The notes under the pieces were generated by a model. The model was not told where the DNA came from. It saw only the letters and a program-made list of their open reading frames with translations, and ran no database searches. From Microvirga sp. (GTDB lineage: Bacteria; Pseudomonadota; Alphaproteobacteria; Rhizobiales; Beijerinckiaceae), in the NCBI GenBank assembly GCA_029266525.1, contig JAQSWQ010000053.1, forward strand, positions 43,939-107,938: 64,000 bases of DNA, given 5' to 3'. The translations under genes were made by a program, and so were the position numbers. Below, one piece after another: positions 37,139 through 45,744 of this stretch; positions within the stretch are counted from its first letter, which is position 1, and every line of letters starts with the position of its first letter.

Positions 37139-37585
37139 ATGGGCCGGCGCGTCGACATCCCGGACCTCGCTTTTGCGGGCTTCCTGCTGGCGCTCGGCGG
37201 CCTCGCCTTCCATCTTGCGGGCGAGCTGCAGATCGGCCGGGCCGGCGAGATGGGGCCCGGCTACGTCCCGCGCGGCCTCGCGCTCGTCGTAGTGATGATG
37301 GGGCTCGGCATGGCGCTGCGCGCGCTCTTTGCCGGCGGCCGAGCGTTCCCGGCGGTGGCGTTCAGGCCGCTCGTCCTGATCGGGACGGCGGTTGCGCTGT
37401 TCGCGCTGCTCCTGCCGCGGATCGGCCTCGCGCTCACGAGCGCCGCGGTCGTGCTGTGCTCGGGATTCGCCGCCGCGGACGTGCGCCTGCGCGAGAACCT
37501 CGTGCTGGCGGTCGGCCTCTCGGCCTTCGCCGTCGCGCTGTTTATCATCGGGCTTCGTCTGCCGCTGCGGACCTGGCCGTGGTGA
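37139..37585 (+). CDS. Tripartite tricarboxylate transporter small membrane subunit (TctB)
   Basis: 148 residues, four predicted transmembrane helices. Typical first helix (LAFAGFLLALGGLAFHLAG) followed by MGPGYVPRGLALVVVMMG, which is the conserved loop of TctB. Partner of TctA in the inner membrane. Confidence 0.88.
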   Translation: MGRRVDIPDLAFAGFLLALGGLAFHLAGELQIGRAGEMGPGYVPRGLALVVVMMGLGMALRALFAGGRAFPAVAFRPLVLIGTAVALFALLLPRIGLALTSAAVVLCSGFAAADVRLRENLVLAVGLSAFAVALFIIGLRLPLRTWPW

Positions 37586-37613
37586 GGGCGTCCGCCCCGC
37601 CCGCGGGTCGCGC

Positions 37614-39113
37614 ATGGACCTGATCGGCAACCTCGCCACCGGCTTCTCGGTCGCGCTGACGCCGGCCAATCTCGGCTTCTGCTTTCTCGGGGCGTTGATC
37701 GGCACATTGGTCGGCGTGCTCCCGGGCATCGCCCCGATCACCACGATCGCGATGCTCCTGCCCTTCACCTTCACCCTGCCGCCGGCCTCATCGCTCATCA
37801 TGCTGGCCGGCATCTTCTACGGCGCGCAGTACGGCGGCTCGACGACCGCGATCCTGGTCAACGTGCCGGGCGAATCCTCCGCCATCGTCACCTGCCTCGA
37901 CGGCCACCAGATGGCCCGCAAGGGCCGCGCCGGGCCTGCGCTCGCGATCGCCGCCATCGCTTCCTTCGCGGCCGGCACCATCGCGACCCTGATCATCGCG
38001 ACGGCGAGCGCGCCGATGGCCTGGCTCGCGCTGAAATTCACTGCGCCCGAATATTTCAGCCTGATGGTGCTCGGGCTCACCGGCGCCGTCGTGCTCGCGC
38101 ATGGGGCGCCGGGCAAGGCGGTAGCGATGGTGGTCGTCGGGCTGATGCTCGGCCTCGTGGGCATCGACGTGAACACCGGCGCGCCGCGCATGACCTTCGG
38201 CATCGCCGAATTGGGCGACGGCATCGGTTTCGTGCCGATTGCGATCGGGATGTTCGGCATCGCCGAGCTCGCGGTGACGCTCGGCCGCCCGCAGGACCGC
38301 ACGCTCCTCGATGTGAAGCTCGGCAGCCTGTGGCCGAGCCGCGAGGAGTTTCGCGCTTCCGTGCCGGCGATGCTGCGCGGCACGGCGCTCGGCTCGATCC
38401 TGGGCGTGCTGCCGGGCGGTGGGGCGGCGCTCTCCTCCTTTGCGGCCTACGCCTTCGAGAAGAAGTCCTCGAAGACCCCCGAGCGCTTCGGGCACGGCGC
38501 CATCGAAGGCGTCGCGGCGCCCGAGGCTGCGAACAACGCCGGCGCGCAGACGAGCTTCATCCCGCTCCTCACCCTCGGCATCCCGGGCAACGCCATCATG
38601 GCGCTGATGGTCGGCGCCATGATGATCCAGGGCGTGCAGCCCGGGCCGCAGGTGATGACGAGCCAGCCCGAGCTGTTCTGGGGCGTGATTGCCTCGATGT
38701 GGACGGGCAACCTCATGCTGATCGTGCTGAACCTGCCGCTGATCGGGCTGTGGGTCTCGCTCCTGCGCGTGCCCTACCGGTTGATGTTCCCGGCGATCGT
38801 GCTGTTCTGCTGCATCGGCACCTACTCGGTCGGCAACAGCGCCTTCGACGTCGGCGTGATGCTGCTGTTCGCGCTTCTCGGCGTGTTCTTCATCAAGGTC
38901 GGCGCCGAGCCCGCGCCCTTCATCCTCGGCTTCATCCTCGGCCCGCTCATGGAGGAGAACTTCCGGCGCGCCATGATGCTCTCGCGCGGCGACCCCATGG
39001 TCTTCCTGGAGCGGCCGATCAGCGCCGGGCTTCTCATCCTGAGTGCCGTGCTCTTCGCGGTCCTGGTCTCGCCGGCGCTCCGCAGCGGGCGGGAGAAGGT
39101 GTTCCAGGAGTAG
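37614..39113 (+). CDS. Tripartite tricarboxylate transporter permease (TctA)
   Basis: 499 residues, about ten to twelve transmembrane helices. GTLVGVLPGIAPITTIAMLL, FYGAQYGGSTTAILVNVPGE and ILGVLPGGGAALSSFAAYA are the family's duplicated signature motifs. ATG 37614; the frame is open far upstream across tctB. The large permease subunit of the carboxylate importer. Confidence 0.95.
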   Translation: MDLIGNLATGFSVALTPANLGFCFLGALIGTLVGVLPGIAPITTIAMLLPFTFTLPPASSLIMLAGIFYGAQYGGSTTAILVNVPGESSAIVTCLDGHQMARKGRAGPALAIAAIASFAAGTIATLIIATASAPMAWLALKFTAPEYFSLMVLGLTGAVVLAHGAPGKAVAMVVVGLMLGLVGIDVNTGAPRMTFGIAELGDGIGFVPIAIGMFGIAELAVTLGRPQDRTLLDVKLGSLWPSREEFRASVPAMLRGTALGSILGVLPGGGAALSSFAAYAFEKKSSKTPERFGHGAIEGVAAPEAANNAGAQTSFIPLLTLGIPGNAIMALMVGAMMIQGVQPGPQVMTSQPELFWGVIASMWTGNLMLIVLNLPLIGLWVSLLRVPYRLMFPAIVLFCCIGTYSVGNSAFDVGVMLLFALLGVFFIKVGAEPAPFILGFILGPLMEENFRRAMMLSRGDPMVFLERPISAGLLILSAVLFAVLVSPALRSGREKVFQE

Positions 39114-39137
39114 GCCGCGTCGGTGCCGCCGACATGT

Positions 39138-39278
39138 GAAGCGCGTCACACGCGCTTCGCGCCGGCGATGCGATCCTCCTTGCACGACGTGCACGGAGGC
39201 GCTGCCGATCGCGGATCCCGCCGACGCGCATTGAGATCATAAAGAGCGATGCCGGTGTGAAGCGCCTCACACACCGGC
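39138..39278. repeat. Pair of related hairpins downstream of tctA
   Basis: GAAGCGCG/CGCGCTTC (39138-39158) and GCCGGTGTG/CACACCGGC (39251-39278). Both contain the shared core TGTGAAGCGC-TCACAC. Between and after them, up to 39523, no gene is seen apart from the terminator at 39336. Confidence 0.5.
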
Positions 39279-39335
39279 GCGCTGCGGCGGAGCTAGCCTG
39301 CATGTGCCCTCGCTTAGGGCATTTCCTCACCTCAA

Positions 39336-39361
39336 GGGCGGCTCGGGCCGCCCTCTTTTTG
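39336..39361 (+). terminator. Rho-independent terminator
   Basis: GGGCGGC, three-base loop, GCCGCCC, then TCTTTTTG. Plus-strand orientation; it probably ends transcripts reading through from tctCBA. Confidence 0.75.
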
Positions 39362-39523
39362 TCGCGCGGCGGAGCGGCAGCCGAAGCGGGGCCGTGCGAC
39401 CTTGACTAGGCGCGCTCGGCGGCAGAGTTTCGGCGCTCGGCTGTGAGCGGCGCGGACCGGCGCTCCCGGTCCGATCGGACCGCTCCGGCGCGGAGCCGAT
39501 GGCTTTTCGAAGGAGGGCTTGCG

Positions 39524-39646
39524 ATGTGGACGGTACTTGGGCTCGCGGCGATCGTGCTGATCGCCGGAGGCGTCGCAACCGCTGGCCTCCTCGCCTGGCG
39601 CTCCGACCAGGAACGCGCCGCCCGCGGCGGTGAAGCGCATCATTAG
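39524..39646 (+). CDS. Small single-pass membrane protein
   Basis: 40 residues: one hydrophobic helix (TVLGLAAIVLIAGGVATAGL) then a charged tail (RSDQERAARGGEAHH). AGGAGGG lies seven bases before ATG 39524, a near-perfect ribosome site, which supports a real gene. Not recognised. Confidence 0.55.
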   Translation: MWTVLGLAAIVLIAGGVATAGLLAWRSDQERAARGGEAHH

Positions 39647-39797
39647 GCTGCTCGGATTTCGGTCCGGAGCTTCCCGGGGCCTCGATCTCGCCTGAAGCCG
39701 CGCCGCCACGGGTGGGTTAGCCGTCGGCGCAATGCACATCGAGCACCCGGCAAGCGTTTCGCAGTCCAGCGGAAACGAGTCGGCAAGTTGAAGTGGA

Positions 39798-39845
39798 TGG
39801 TGCTGCGAGGGGGGATCGAACCCACGACCTCTCCCTTACCAAGGG
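39798..39845 (-). other. 3' fragment of tRNA-Thr(GGT), probable attachment-site scar
   Basis: On the minus strand: CCCTTGGTAAGGG (anticodon arm, GGT), variable loop, a T arm with TTCGATC loop, acceptor 3' strand TCGCAGC, A and encoded CCA. The 5' half (acceptor, D arm) is absent upstream, and the anticodon stem and T stem each have a mismatch. Integrases often recombine in exactly this 3' half, from the anticodon loop to the end, leaving such a copy. No integrase gene is seen beside it. Confidence 0.7.
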
Positions 39846-39942
39846 CGTTCGCCCGGCTCGCTGTGACGAAGTTGTCAACTCGAGCGCCGTTTGCAGCCGC
39901 GGCCGAACCTGCGACAGTCGGGCGAGGCCGACGGAGACGGGG

Positions 39943-40737
39943 ATGATCGGGCGGTGGATCGGGGCGATCGCGGTCGCGCTGGCGCTCTTGCCGGCTCCTG
40001 CGCCGGCCCGGACCGGCGAGGAGGTCGACCTCGCCCTGGTCATCGCCGTCGACGTGTCCTACTCGATGGACCTCGAGGAGCAGGAGCTGCAGCGCCAGGG
40101 CTTCGTCGAGGCCTTCCGCTCCGCGATGGTTCACGACGCGATCCGCCGCGGCATGCTCGGCCGGATCGCGGTGGTCTACATGGAATGGGCCGGCGCCGCC
40201 GACCAGCAGGTGCTTTTGCCCTGGACCGTGATCGACAACCCGGAAAGCGCCATGGCCTTCGCCGGCGCGCTCGCCGAGAAGCCGACCCGGCGGGCGTCGC
40301 GCACCTCGCTCTCGGGCGCGATCGACTTCTCGGTCGGGCTTCTTGCAAAGAGCGGCGCCGCGGCGGCGCGCCAGGTGATCGACGTCTCCGGCGACGGGCC
40401 GAACAATCAGGGCCGCCCGGTCACGGCGGCCCGCGACGACGCCGTCGCCAGGGGCATCACGGTCAACGGGCTGCCGCTGATGCTGAAGGCCCCCGGCCCC
40501 TGGGACGTCGAGAATCTCGACCTCTATTTCCGCGACTGCGTCATCGGCGGGCAGGGCGCCTTCATGGTGCCGGTGCGCGACCGCGCCCAGTTCGTGCAGG
40601 CGGTGAAGACCAAGATTCTCCTGGAGATCGCCGGCAGAATGCCAGCCGAGCCGCTGGTCAGGCCGGCGCAGGCGCCGGAGAAGCGCGCAAACTGCATGGC
40701 TGGCGAATTGAAGCTCCAGAACCGCTGGGGAAATTGA
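39943..40737 (+). CDS. DUF1194 (von Willebrand A-like) exported protein
   Basis: 264 residues. Signal peptide (MIGRWIGAIAVALALLPAPA), then a VWA-type domain: DLALVIAVDVSYSMDLEEQE (MIDAS-like DxSxS), RTSLSGAIDFSVGLL and VIDVSGDGPNNQGRPV. Periplasmic or secreted, function unknown. ATG 39943 follows GGAG; the open frame upstream runs through the tRNA fragment and is not coding. Its stop overlaps the start of the next gene. Confidence 0.88.
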   Translation: MIGRWIGAIAVALALLPAPAPARTGEEVDLALVIAVDVSYSMDLEEQELQRQGFVEAFRSAMVHDAIRRGMLGRIAVVYMEWAGAADQQVLLPWTVIDNPESAMAFAGALAEKPTRRASRTSLSGAIDFSVGLLAKSGAAAARQVIDVSGDGPNNQGRPVTAARDDAVARGITVNGLPLMLKAPGPWDVENLDLYFRDCVIGGQGAFMVPVRDRAQFVQAVKTKILLEIAGRMPAEPLVRPAQAPEKRANCMAGELKLQNRWGN

Positions 40738-41945
40738 AGGCGCCGTTGCAGCGGCTCGATCGGCTGACGCTCGCGCAGGCGCGCCGGATCGCGCTCGCCG
40801 CCCAAGGCTTCGGCGAGCGCCGGCCCCGGACGCCCGGGCGGCGGCATCTCGAGCGCATGCTCGCGCGGCTCGGGCTCGTCCAGATCGATTCGGTCAACGT
40901 GCTGGTGCGGGCGCACTACATGCCCGCGTTCTCCCGGCTCGGCGCTTACGATCCGGCGCTTCTCGATCGCGCCGCCTATGGCGGCAAGCGGCGGACACTG
41001 TTCGAATATTGGGGCCACGAAGCCTCGCTCGTCCGGCTCGACCTCCACCCGATCCTGCGCTGGCGCATGGCCCGCGCCGAAAAGGGGGAGGGGATCTACG
41101 ATGGGCTTGCGCGCTTCGGCGAGGAGCGGCGGGACTTCGTCCGGGCGGTGCTGCGTGAGGTCGAGGCGCGGGGGCCGATCTCGGCGCGCGAATTGGCCGA
41201 AGGCGGACGAGGCCGCGGCTCCTGGTGGGGCTGGAGCGACGGCAAGCGCGCGCTCGAATGGCTGTTTTGGGCCGGCCTCGTCACGACCGCCGCCCGGCGC
41301 GGCTTCGAGCGCGTCTACGATCTGCCGGAGCGGGTCCTGCCCCCGGCCGTGCTCGCTGCGCCGACCCCGCCGGAGCCGGAGGCCCAGCGCGAGCTCGTCC
41401 GCATCGCCGCCCGCACGCTCGGCGTCGCGACCGAGCGGGATTTGCGCGACTACTTCCGGCTCGGCGTCGCCGATGCCAAGGCGCGCATCGCCGAGCTCGT
41501 CGAGGAGGGCGCGGTCATGCCGGTGGAGGTCGAGGGCTGGCCCATGGCGGCCTATCTTGACCCGACGGCGCGGCGGCCGCGCCGGATCGAGGCGCGAGCC
41601 CTGATCTCACCCTTCGATCCGCTGGTGTGGGAGCGCAGCCGCGCGGAGCGTCTCTTCGGCTTCCGCTATCGCATCGAGATCTACACGCCTGCCCACAAGC
41701 GCGAGCACGGCTATTACGTCCTGCCCTTTCTTCTCGGCGACAAGCTCGTCGCGCGCGTCGACCTCAAGGCGGACCGGGCCGGCGGCCGGCTCCTCGTGCA
41801 CGCCGTCCATGTTGAGCCCTTCGCCGAGCCGGATGTGGTCGGGCCCGCGCTTCGCGACGAGCTGCAGGCGATGGCGGCTTGGCTATCGCAGGGCGAGGTG
41901 GTGCCGGGCCCGAAGGCCAGGTCCGTTCCGATGTGGAACAGTTGA
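40734..41945 (+). CDS. YcaQ-like winged-helix protein (HTH_42; DNA crosslink glycosylase family)
   Basis: 403 residues, matching the family length. LTLAQARRIALAAQGFGE, LGLVQIDSVNVLVRAHYMPAF, LFEYWGHEASLVRLDLHPIL and ALISPFDPLVWERSRAERLF are diagnostic. E. coli YcaQ (AlkX) unhooks DNA interstrand crosslinks; the QxD motif in VQIDSVN is here as in YcaQ. Start TTG 40734 overlaps the stop of the DUF1194 gene (TTGA), so coupled translation is likely. Confidence 0.88.
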   Translation: MKAPLQRLDRLTLAQARRIALAAQGFGERRPRTPGRRHLERMLARLGLVQIDSVNVLVRAHYMPAFSRLGAYDPALLDRAAYGGKRRTLFEYWGHEASLVRLDLHPILRWRMARAEKGEGIYDGLARFGEERRDFVRAVLREVEARGPISARELAEGGRGRGSWWGWSDGKRALEWLFWAGLVTTAARRGFERVYDLPERVLPPAVLAAPTPPEPEAQRELVRIAARTLGVATERDLRDYFRLGVADAKARIAELVEEGAVMPVEVEGWPMAAYLDPTARRPRRIEARALISPFDPLVWERSRAERLFGFRYRIEIYTPAHKREHGYYVLPFLLGDKLVARVDLKADRAGGRLLVHAVHVEPFAEPDVVGPALRDELQAMAAWLSQGEVVPGPKARSVPMWNS

Positions 41946-42087
41946 GCTGAGAAACTATTGTTTGATTTCATACTGATAGATGCCTAACTTACCGCAACGC
42001 GACAAAACAGGGCGGTGACTGATTCGGGCATCTTGGAACCCGGCGCCGAGCGAACGCGGGGCGCGCGTGTCGGGTGAGGTCGGGGTG

Positions 42088-42552
42088 ATGAACAAGAGCA
42101 AGACGGCCAGCCGCAAGGCCCGGCGCCAATACGGTGCGCTGCCGTACAAGGTCTCCGCCGAGGACGGCGTCCGGGTGATGCTCGTCACCTCTCGGGAGAC
42201 CAAGCGCTGGATCATCCCCAAGGGCTGGCCGATGAAGGACCGCAAGCCCTACATGGCCGCGAAGCGAGAGGCCTTCGAGGAAGCGGGCGTGGTCGGCCGC
42301 ATCGGCAAGCGACCGATCGGCGCCTACTCCTACGACAAGCGTCTCAAGACCGACGCGACCGTGGCCTGCAAGGTCGAGGTCTTCCCGCTCAAGGTCAGCA
42401 AGCAGCATGAGGAGTGGCCCGAGCGCGCCCAGCGCGAAGGCCGCTGGTTCAGCCCCGACGAGGCGGCGGGCTTTGTCGAGGAGGAGGAGTTGCGCGAGAT
42501 CATCCGCAAGCTCCCGGAACTCGTTGACCCGGAGACGCCGGCTTCCGTCTGA
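42088..42552 (+). CDS. NUDIX hydrolase (DIPP-like)
   Basis: 154 residues. Basic N-terminus, QYGALPYKV, then RWIIPKGWPMKDRK and the NUDIX box core REAFEEAGV. The first Glu of the box (GX5E) is replaced by Arg, as in the related diphosphoinositol-phosphate-type group with PKGWPM; the catalytic REXXEE is intact. ATG 42088 preferred to GTG 42067. Stand-alone gene. Confidence 0.85.
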   Translation: MNKSKTASRKARRQYGALPYKVSAEDGVRVMLVTSRETKRWIIPKGWPMKDRKPYMAAKREAFEEAGVVGRIGKRPIGAYSYDKRLKTDATVACKVEVFPLKVSKQHEEWPERAQREGRWFSPDEAAGFVEEEELREIIRKLPELVDPETPASV

Positions 42553-42568
42553 AGGGTGCCGCAGCCCG

Positions 42569-43378
42569 CTACTGCCCGACCTTCGACAGCACGTCGGCGC
42601 GCAGGAAGCGCTCGATCACCATCATGAAGAGCACGGACGGCACGAGCAGGATCAGCGCCGTGATCGAGGCGATCTGGTAGTTGCCGCCCATCGATGCGGA
42701 GTAGAGGAGGAGCGGCAGGGTCGTCACCTGCGGCACGCCGACGAAGAAGGTCCCGGTGAACTCGTCGAGCGATTCCAGGAACACGAAGATCGCGCTCGCC
42801 ATGATGCCGGGCGCGGCGAGCGGCAGCGTGATGGTCGCGAAGGTGCGCAAGGGCGAGGCGCCCATGTTGCGCGCCGCGAGCTCGAGGTCGCGATCGACCG
42901 CGGCGAAGGCCGCGGCGGCGATCCAGACCGAATAGACCAATCCGTGTGCCGCGTGCACGAGCACTACGCCGGTCACCGTGCCGGCGAGGCCGAACTGGTA
43001 GAAGATGCGCGCGACGTTGATGTAGATCGCGACCGACGGGAACGCTTGCGGAAGTAAGAACATGATCATGATCAAGGTGCGCGCCGGCAGCTTCAGCCGC
43101 GCAAGCGCGTAGCCCGCCGGCACCGAGACGAGAAGCGCCACGAGCACCGTCAGCCCGGCGATGGCAACGCTCGTGGCGAGCGAGGACATCGCATCCCCAG
43201 TCGGCCGGAACACCACCTCCCAGTAGCGCAGGCCGTAGGTGACCGGCAGCTTGAACGGGGCGTACCAGCGCTCGGCGACCGACCACAGCACGAGGTTGGC
43301 GAGCGGCCCGAACAGGAGGAAGGCGAAGAGCGCGAGGGCAAGCGCCTTCACGAGCGTGGCGGGGAGAGTGCGGATCAT
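42569..43378 (-). CDS. ABC transporter permease (PotC-like)
   Basis: 269 residues, six transmembrane helices. The EAA loop is LELAARNMGASPLRTFATIT followed by LPLAAPGI, typical of type I importers for polyamines, iron(III) or phosphonates. GGGAG precedes ATG 43378. Second permease of the operon that starts upstream of 46819. Confidence 0.9.
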   Translation of the reverse strand: MIRTLPATLVKALALALFAFLLFGPLANLVLWSVAERWYAPFKLPVTYGLRYWEVVFRPTGDAMSSLATSVAIAGLTVLVALLVSVPAGYALARLKLPARTLIMIMFLLPQAFPSVAIYINVARIFYQFGLAGTVTGVVLVHAAHGLVYSVWIAAAAFAAVDRDLELAARNMGASPLRTFATITLPLAAPGIMASAIFVFLESLDEFTGTFFVGVPQVTTLPLLLYSASMGGNYQIASITALILLVPSVLFMMVIERFLRADVLSKVGQ

Positions 43379-43382
43379 GGGG

Positions 43383-43518
43383 CAGCTCTCCCTCTCCCCT
43401 TGCGGGGGAGGGTGCCGAGCGGAGCGAGGCGGGAGAGGGGGGATTCCGACGTCCCGCTCCCCTCTCCCCGCTCGCGCCTTACGGCGCGAGTCGGCCCTCC
43501 CCCGCAAGGGGGGAGGGG
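43383..43518. repeat. REP-like inverted repeat between permease genes
   Basis: CTCTCCCCTTGCGGGGGAGGGTGCCGAG-type and CGGCCCTCCCCCGCAAGGGGGGAGGGG arms form a long imperfect palindrome, with CGCGCCTTACGGCGCGAG inside. Same family as 44372-44497. Confidence 0.85.
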
Positions 43519-43538
43519 TACGCCTCGCCCGCGACTGC

Positions 43539-44369
43539 TCACGCCTCAGCCTCCCGGCGCACCTGGTGCCGCAGGTAGATCCAGGCCACCACGGCCGTCA
43601 TGGCGTAGGAGATGACGCCGAGCGCGTTCGCCGTCGCGTAGTCGCCATAGGCGTTGATGCGAAAGGCCATGTCGACGGTGAGCATGGTGGGCTGCGAGCC
43701 CGCCACCATCATCGGCACCGAGAGCACCGACAGCATCGTCACGAAGGACAGGACGAGCCCGACCAGAAGCGTCTGCGAGACCTGCGGCAGTACGAGCTCG
43801 ACGAGCACGCGCAGGCGCGAGGCGCCGAGGTTGCGGCCGGCCTCGATGGTCGCCCGGTCGAGCGAGGCCATGGCGCCCGCGAGCATCAGGGTGACGAACG
43901 GCACCTGCTTCCAGACGAAGGTGATGACGATGCCGCGCCAGTCGAGGAAGCTCTGGGCCTGCAGCGGCTCGAGCACGCCGGCTGCGACGAGCGTGTTGTT
44001 CATGAGCCCGTTCTTGGCGAGGAAGGTGCGCATGCATTGCGCCGCGACGATGAAGGGGATGAACAGGGGCCAGCGGTAGAGCCAACGCAGGGTCGCGATC
44101 AGCCAGGGCGTCTCGCTGAGCGTCAGCACGCCCGCGATGGCGATCGAGATCAGCGCGATGAGGACGGTCGAGAAAAGGACGATGAAGATCGTGAAGCGGA
44201 TGTCGGTCGCGTAGAGCTCGAAGGCCTTCTCGAAATGGCGCAGCGTCGGCTGGCCTTCCGCCGTGAAGGCGGCAACCAGCGAGAAGCCGAGCGGATAGAG
44301 GAACAGCGCCGCGACGAGCGCCAGCGCCGGCGCGACGAGGAGGAGGCCGAGAGGCGAGGGGCGGGGCAT
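43539..44369 (-). CDS. ABC transporter permease (PotB-like)
   Basis: 276 residues, six transmembrane helices beginning with LLLVAPALALVAALFLYPLG. EAA loop TIEAGRNLGASRLRVLVELV followed by LPQV. Works with the permease at 42569, binding protein at 44500 and ATPase at 45731. Confidence 0.9.
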   Translation of the reverse strand: MPRPSPLGLLLVAPALALVAALFLYPLGFSLVAAFTAEGQPTLRHFEKAFELYATDIRFTIFIVLFSTVLIALISIAIAGVLTLSETPWLIATLRWLYRWPLFIPFIVAAQCMRTFLAKNGLMNNTLVAAGVLEPLQAQSFLDWRGIVITFVWKQVPFVTLMLAGAMASLDRATIEAGRNLGASRLRVLVELVLPQVSQTLLVGLVLSFVTMLSVLSVPMMVAGSQPTMLTVDMAFRINAYGDYATANALGVISYAMTAVVAWIYLRHQVRREAEA

Positions 44370-44371
44370 TA

Positions 44372-44497
44372 TCCCTCCCCCCTTGCGGGGGAGGGTCGAC
44401 TCGGGCGAAGCCCGAGCGGGGAGAGGGGAGCGTGAAGAGGGACTCCCCCCTCTCCCGCCTCGCTACGCTCGGCACCCTCCCCCGCCAGGGGGGAGGG
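44372..44497. repeat. REP-like inverted repeat
   Basis: CCCTCCCCCCTTGCGGGGGAGGGTCGACTCGGGC on one side and GCACCCTCCCCCGCCAGGGGGGAGGGG on the other, around GAGCGGGGAGAGGGGAGCG. Nearly the same as the unit at 43383-43518. Lies between permease and binding-protein genes of the ABC operon. Confidence 0.85.
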
Positions 44498-44499
44498 GA

Positions 44500-45744
44500 T
44501 CAATTCGCCACCTTCCGCTCATACGCCTCCAGGATGTCGTTGAAGTAGGGAGCGATCGGGAAGGGCTTGCCCTTCGATTGCAGGTCCTCGGGCGAGATGT
44601 CGGCGAAGAGCTTCTTCCAGGCGGCCTGATCGAGCTTGCCCTCGAGGTTCTTCGCATCGATGCCCGGATACCAGTTGAAGCGCTTGACGATGCCTTCGGC
44701 CTGCACCTCGGGGCTCGTTGCGAGCGCCACGAACTCCTGCGCGAGCTTCTCGTTCGCCTTCGCGGGCACGGCGTAATACATCGGCTGGCCGGGCATGCCG
44801 GGCGAGACCAGCTTCAGCTTCATGTTGGGCGGAAGCTTCCCGTCGGCCATCCAGGTGTAGAACATGTCGACCCAGACCGGCCCCATGGCGATCTCGCCGC
44901 GGTTGAGCATGTCGAGCGTGCCGGCATTGCCGGGCGTAATGACGGCGTTCTTGTTGAACTCCTTCAGATCGGCGAGCGCCTTGTCCCACTTCGCCTTGTC
45001 GTTCGGGTCGTAGGGACCTTTCTCGAGCTTCGCGCCGTCGCCGCCGAAGGCCGCGACCCAGCCCGCGACGAAGGCGACGCCCGACATCCCGCCCTTGATG
45101 CCGTTGTAGCCGAACTGCTTCGGGTTCTTCTTCACCCACTCGACGAGCTCCGGATAGGAGTTCGGCGGGTTCTTCACCATGTCGGCGTTGTAGGCGATCG
45201 CCGTCTGGGAGTGGAACATCGGCATGACATAGCCCGAGACCTCGGCGCCGAGCGCGTTCTTGGCGGTGTCGCGCGTCGCAAGCGCGCCGGTCGGTATCTT
45301 GTCGGTGTATCTCTCGAGGAGGCCCTCCTTCACCATGGCGCCTGCGGCCTTCTGGTGGATGACGATCACGTCGAAGTCCGACTTCGCGGCGCCGCCCTTC
45401 TTCTGGGCGTCGAGCTTCTCGTAGATCTTCTGCGAGCCGGCGTCGCCCGGGCCGGTGCCGACCGCGTTGACCTTCACGCCCGGATGCGTCTTCTCGAACA
45501 TCGGGCCGAGATAGTCCTTCACGTAGTCGACCATGTTCTGGTCGCCCGCGGTCGCGACATTGAGCGTCTGCTGCGCATAGGCCGGCCACGCCAGCGCGGA
45601 TGCAGAGGCGAGGAGCGCCGCTCCCACCAGGGTCATCCCGGACGGCCGAAGGCCGATCCGGGATCCACCATGCCGCCGGACGAAGGTGGGTCCCGGCTCT
45701 GCGCTGCGCTCCGGCCGGGACGACCGCGCGTCAAATCGATCCAT
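44500..45744 (-). CDS. ABC transporter extracellular solute-binding protein
   Basis: 414 residues. The mature part starts near QQTLNVATAGDQNMVDYVKD and has the type of fold of polyamine/iron/thiamine binding proteins. The hydrophobic signal core is MTLVGAALLASASALAWPAY, but the best start is ATG 45744 with GGGAGG just upstream. Between them lie 36 residues coded by a REP-like element (45632-45725), giving an unusual long Arg-rich n-region. A start at the inner ATG (about 45637) would give a normal signal peptide but has no ribosome site. Overlaps the ATPase gene by 14 bp. Confidence 0.88.
   Translation of the reverse strand: MDRFDARSSRPERSAEPGPTFVRRHGGSRIGLRPSGMTLVGAALLASASALAWPAYAQQTLNVATAGDQNMVDYVKDYLGPMFEKTHPGVKVNAVGTGPGDAGSQKIYEKLDAQKKGGAAKSDFDVIVIHQKAAGAMVKEGLLERYTDKIPTGALATRDTAKNALGAEVSGYVMPMFHSQTAIAYNADMVKNPPNSYPELVEWVKKNPKQFGYNGIKGGMSGVAFVAGWVAAFGGDGAKLEKGPYDPNDKAKWDKALADLKEFNKNAVITPGNAGTLDMLNRGEIAMGPVWVDMFYTWMADGKLPPNMKLKLVSPGMPGQPMYYAVPAKANEKLAQEFVALATSPEVQAEGIVKRFNWYPGIDAKNLEGKLDQAAWKKLFADISPEDLQSKGKPFPIAPYFNDILEAYERKVAN
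45632..45725. repeat. REP-like element inside a signal-peptide region
   Basis: GGTCATCCCGGACGGCCGAAGG ... GATCCGGGATCC and GGTCCCGGCTCTGC ... CCGGCCGGGACGACCG form the two hairpins of the CGTCAT-CCCGG family. It is located within the 5' coding part of the binding-protein gene. Confidence 0.75.

Noticed and set aside
39798..39890. Complete tRNA-Thr gene
   Set aside because: The 5' acceptor strand and D arm are missing, and two stems have mismatches, so it is a fragment.
39793..39942. Upstream extension of the DUF1194 gene to 39793
   Set aside because: The extension translates the tRNA fragment and lacks a signal peptide; ATG 39943 has a ribosome site and starts a normal signal peptide.
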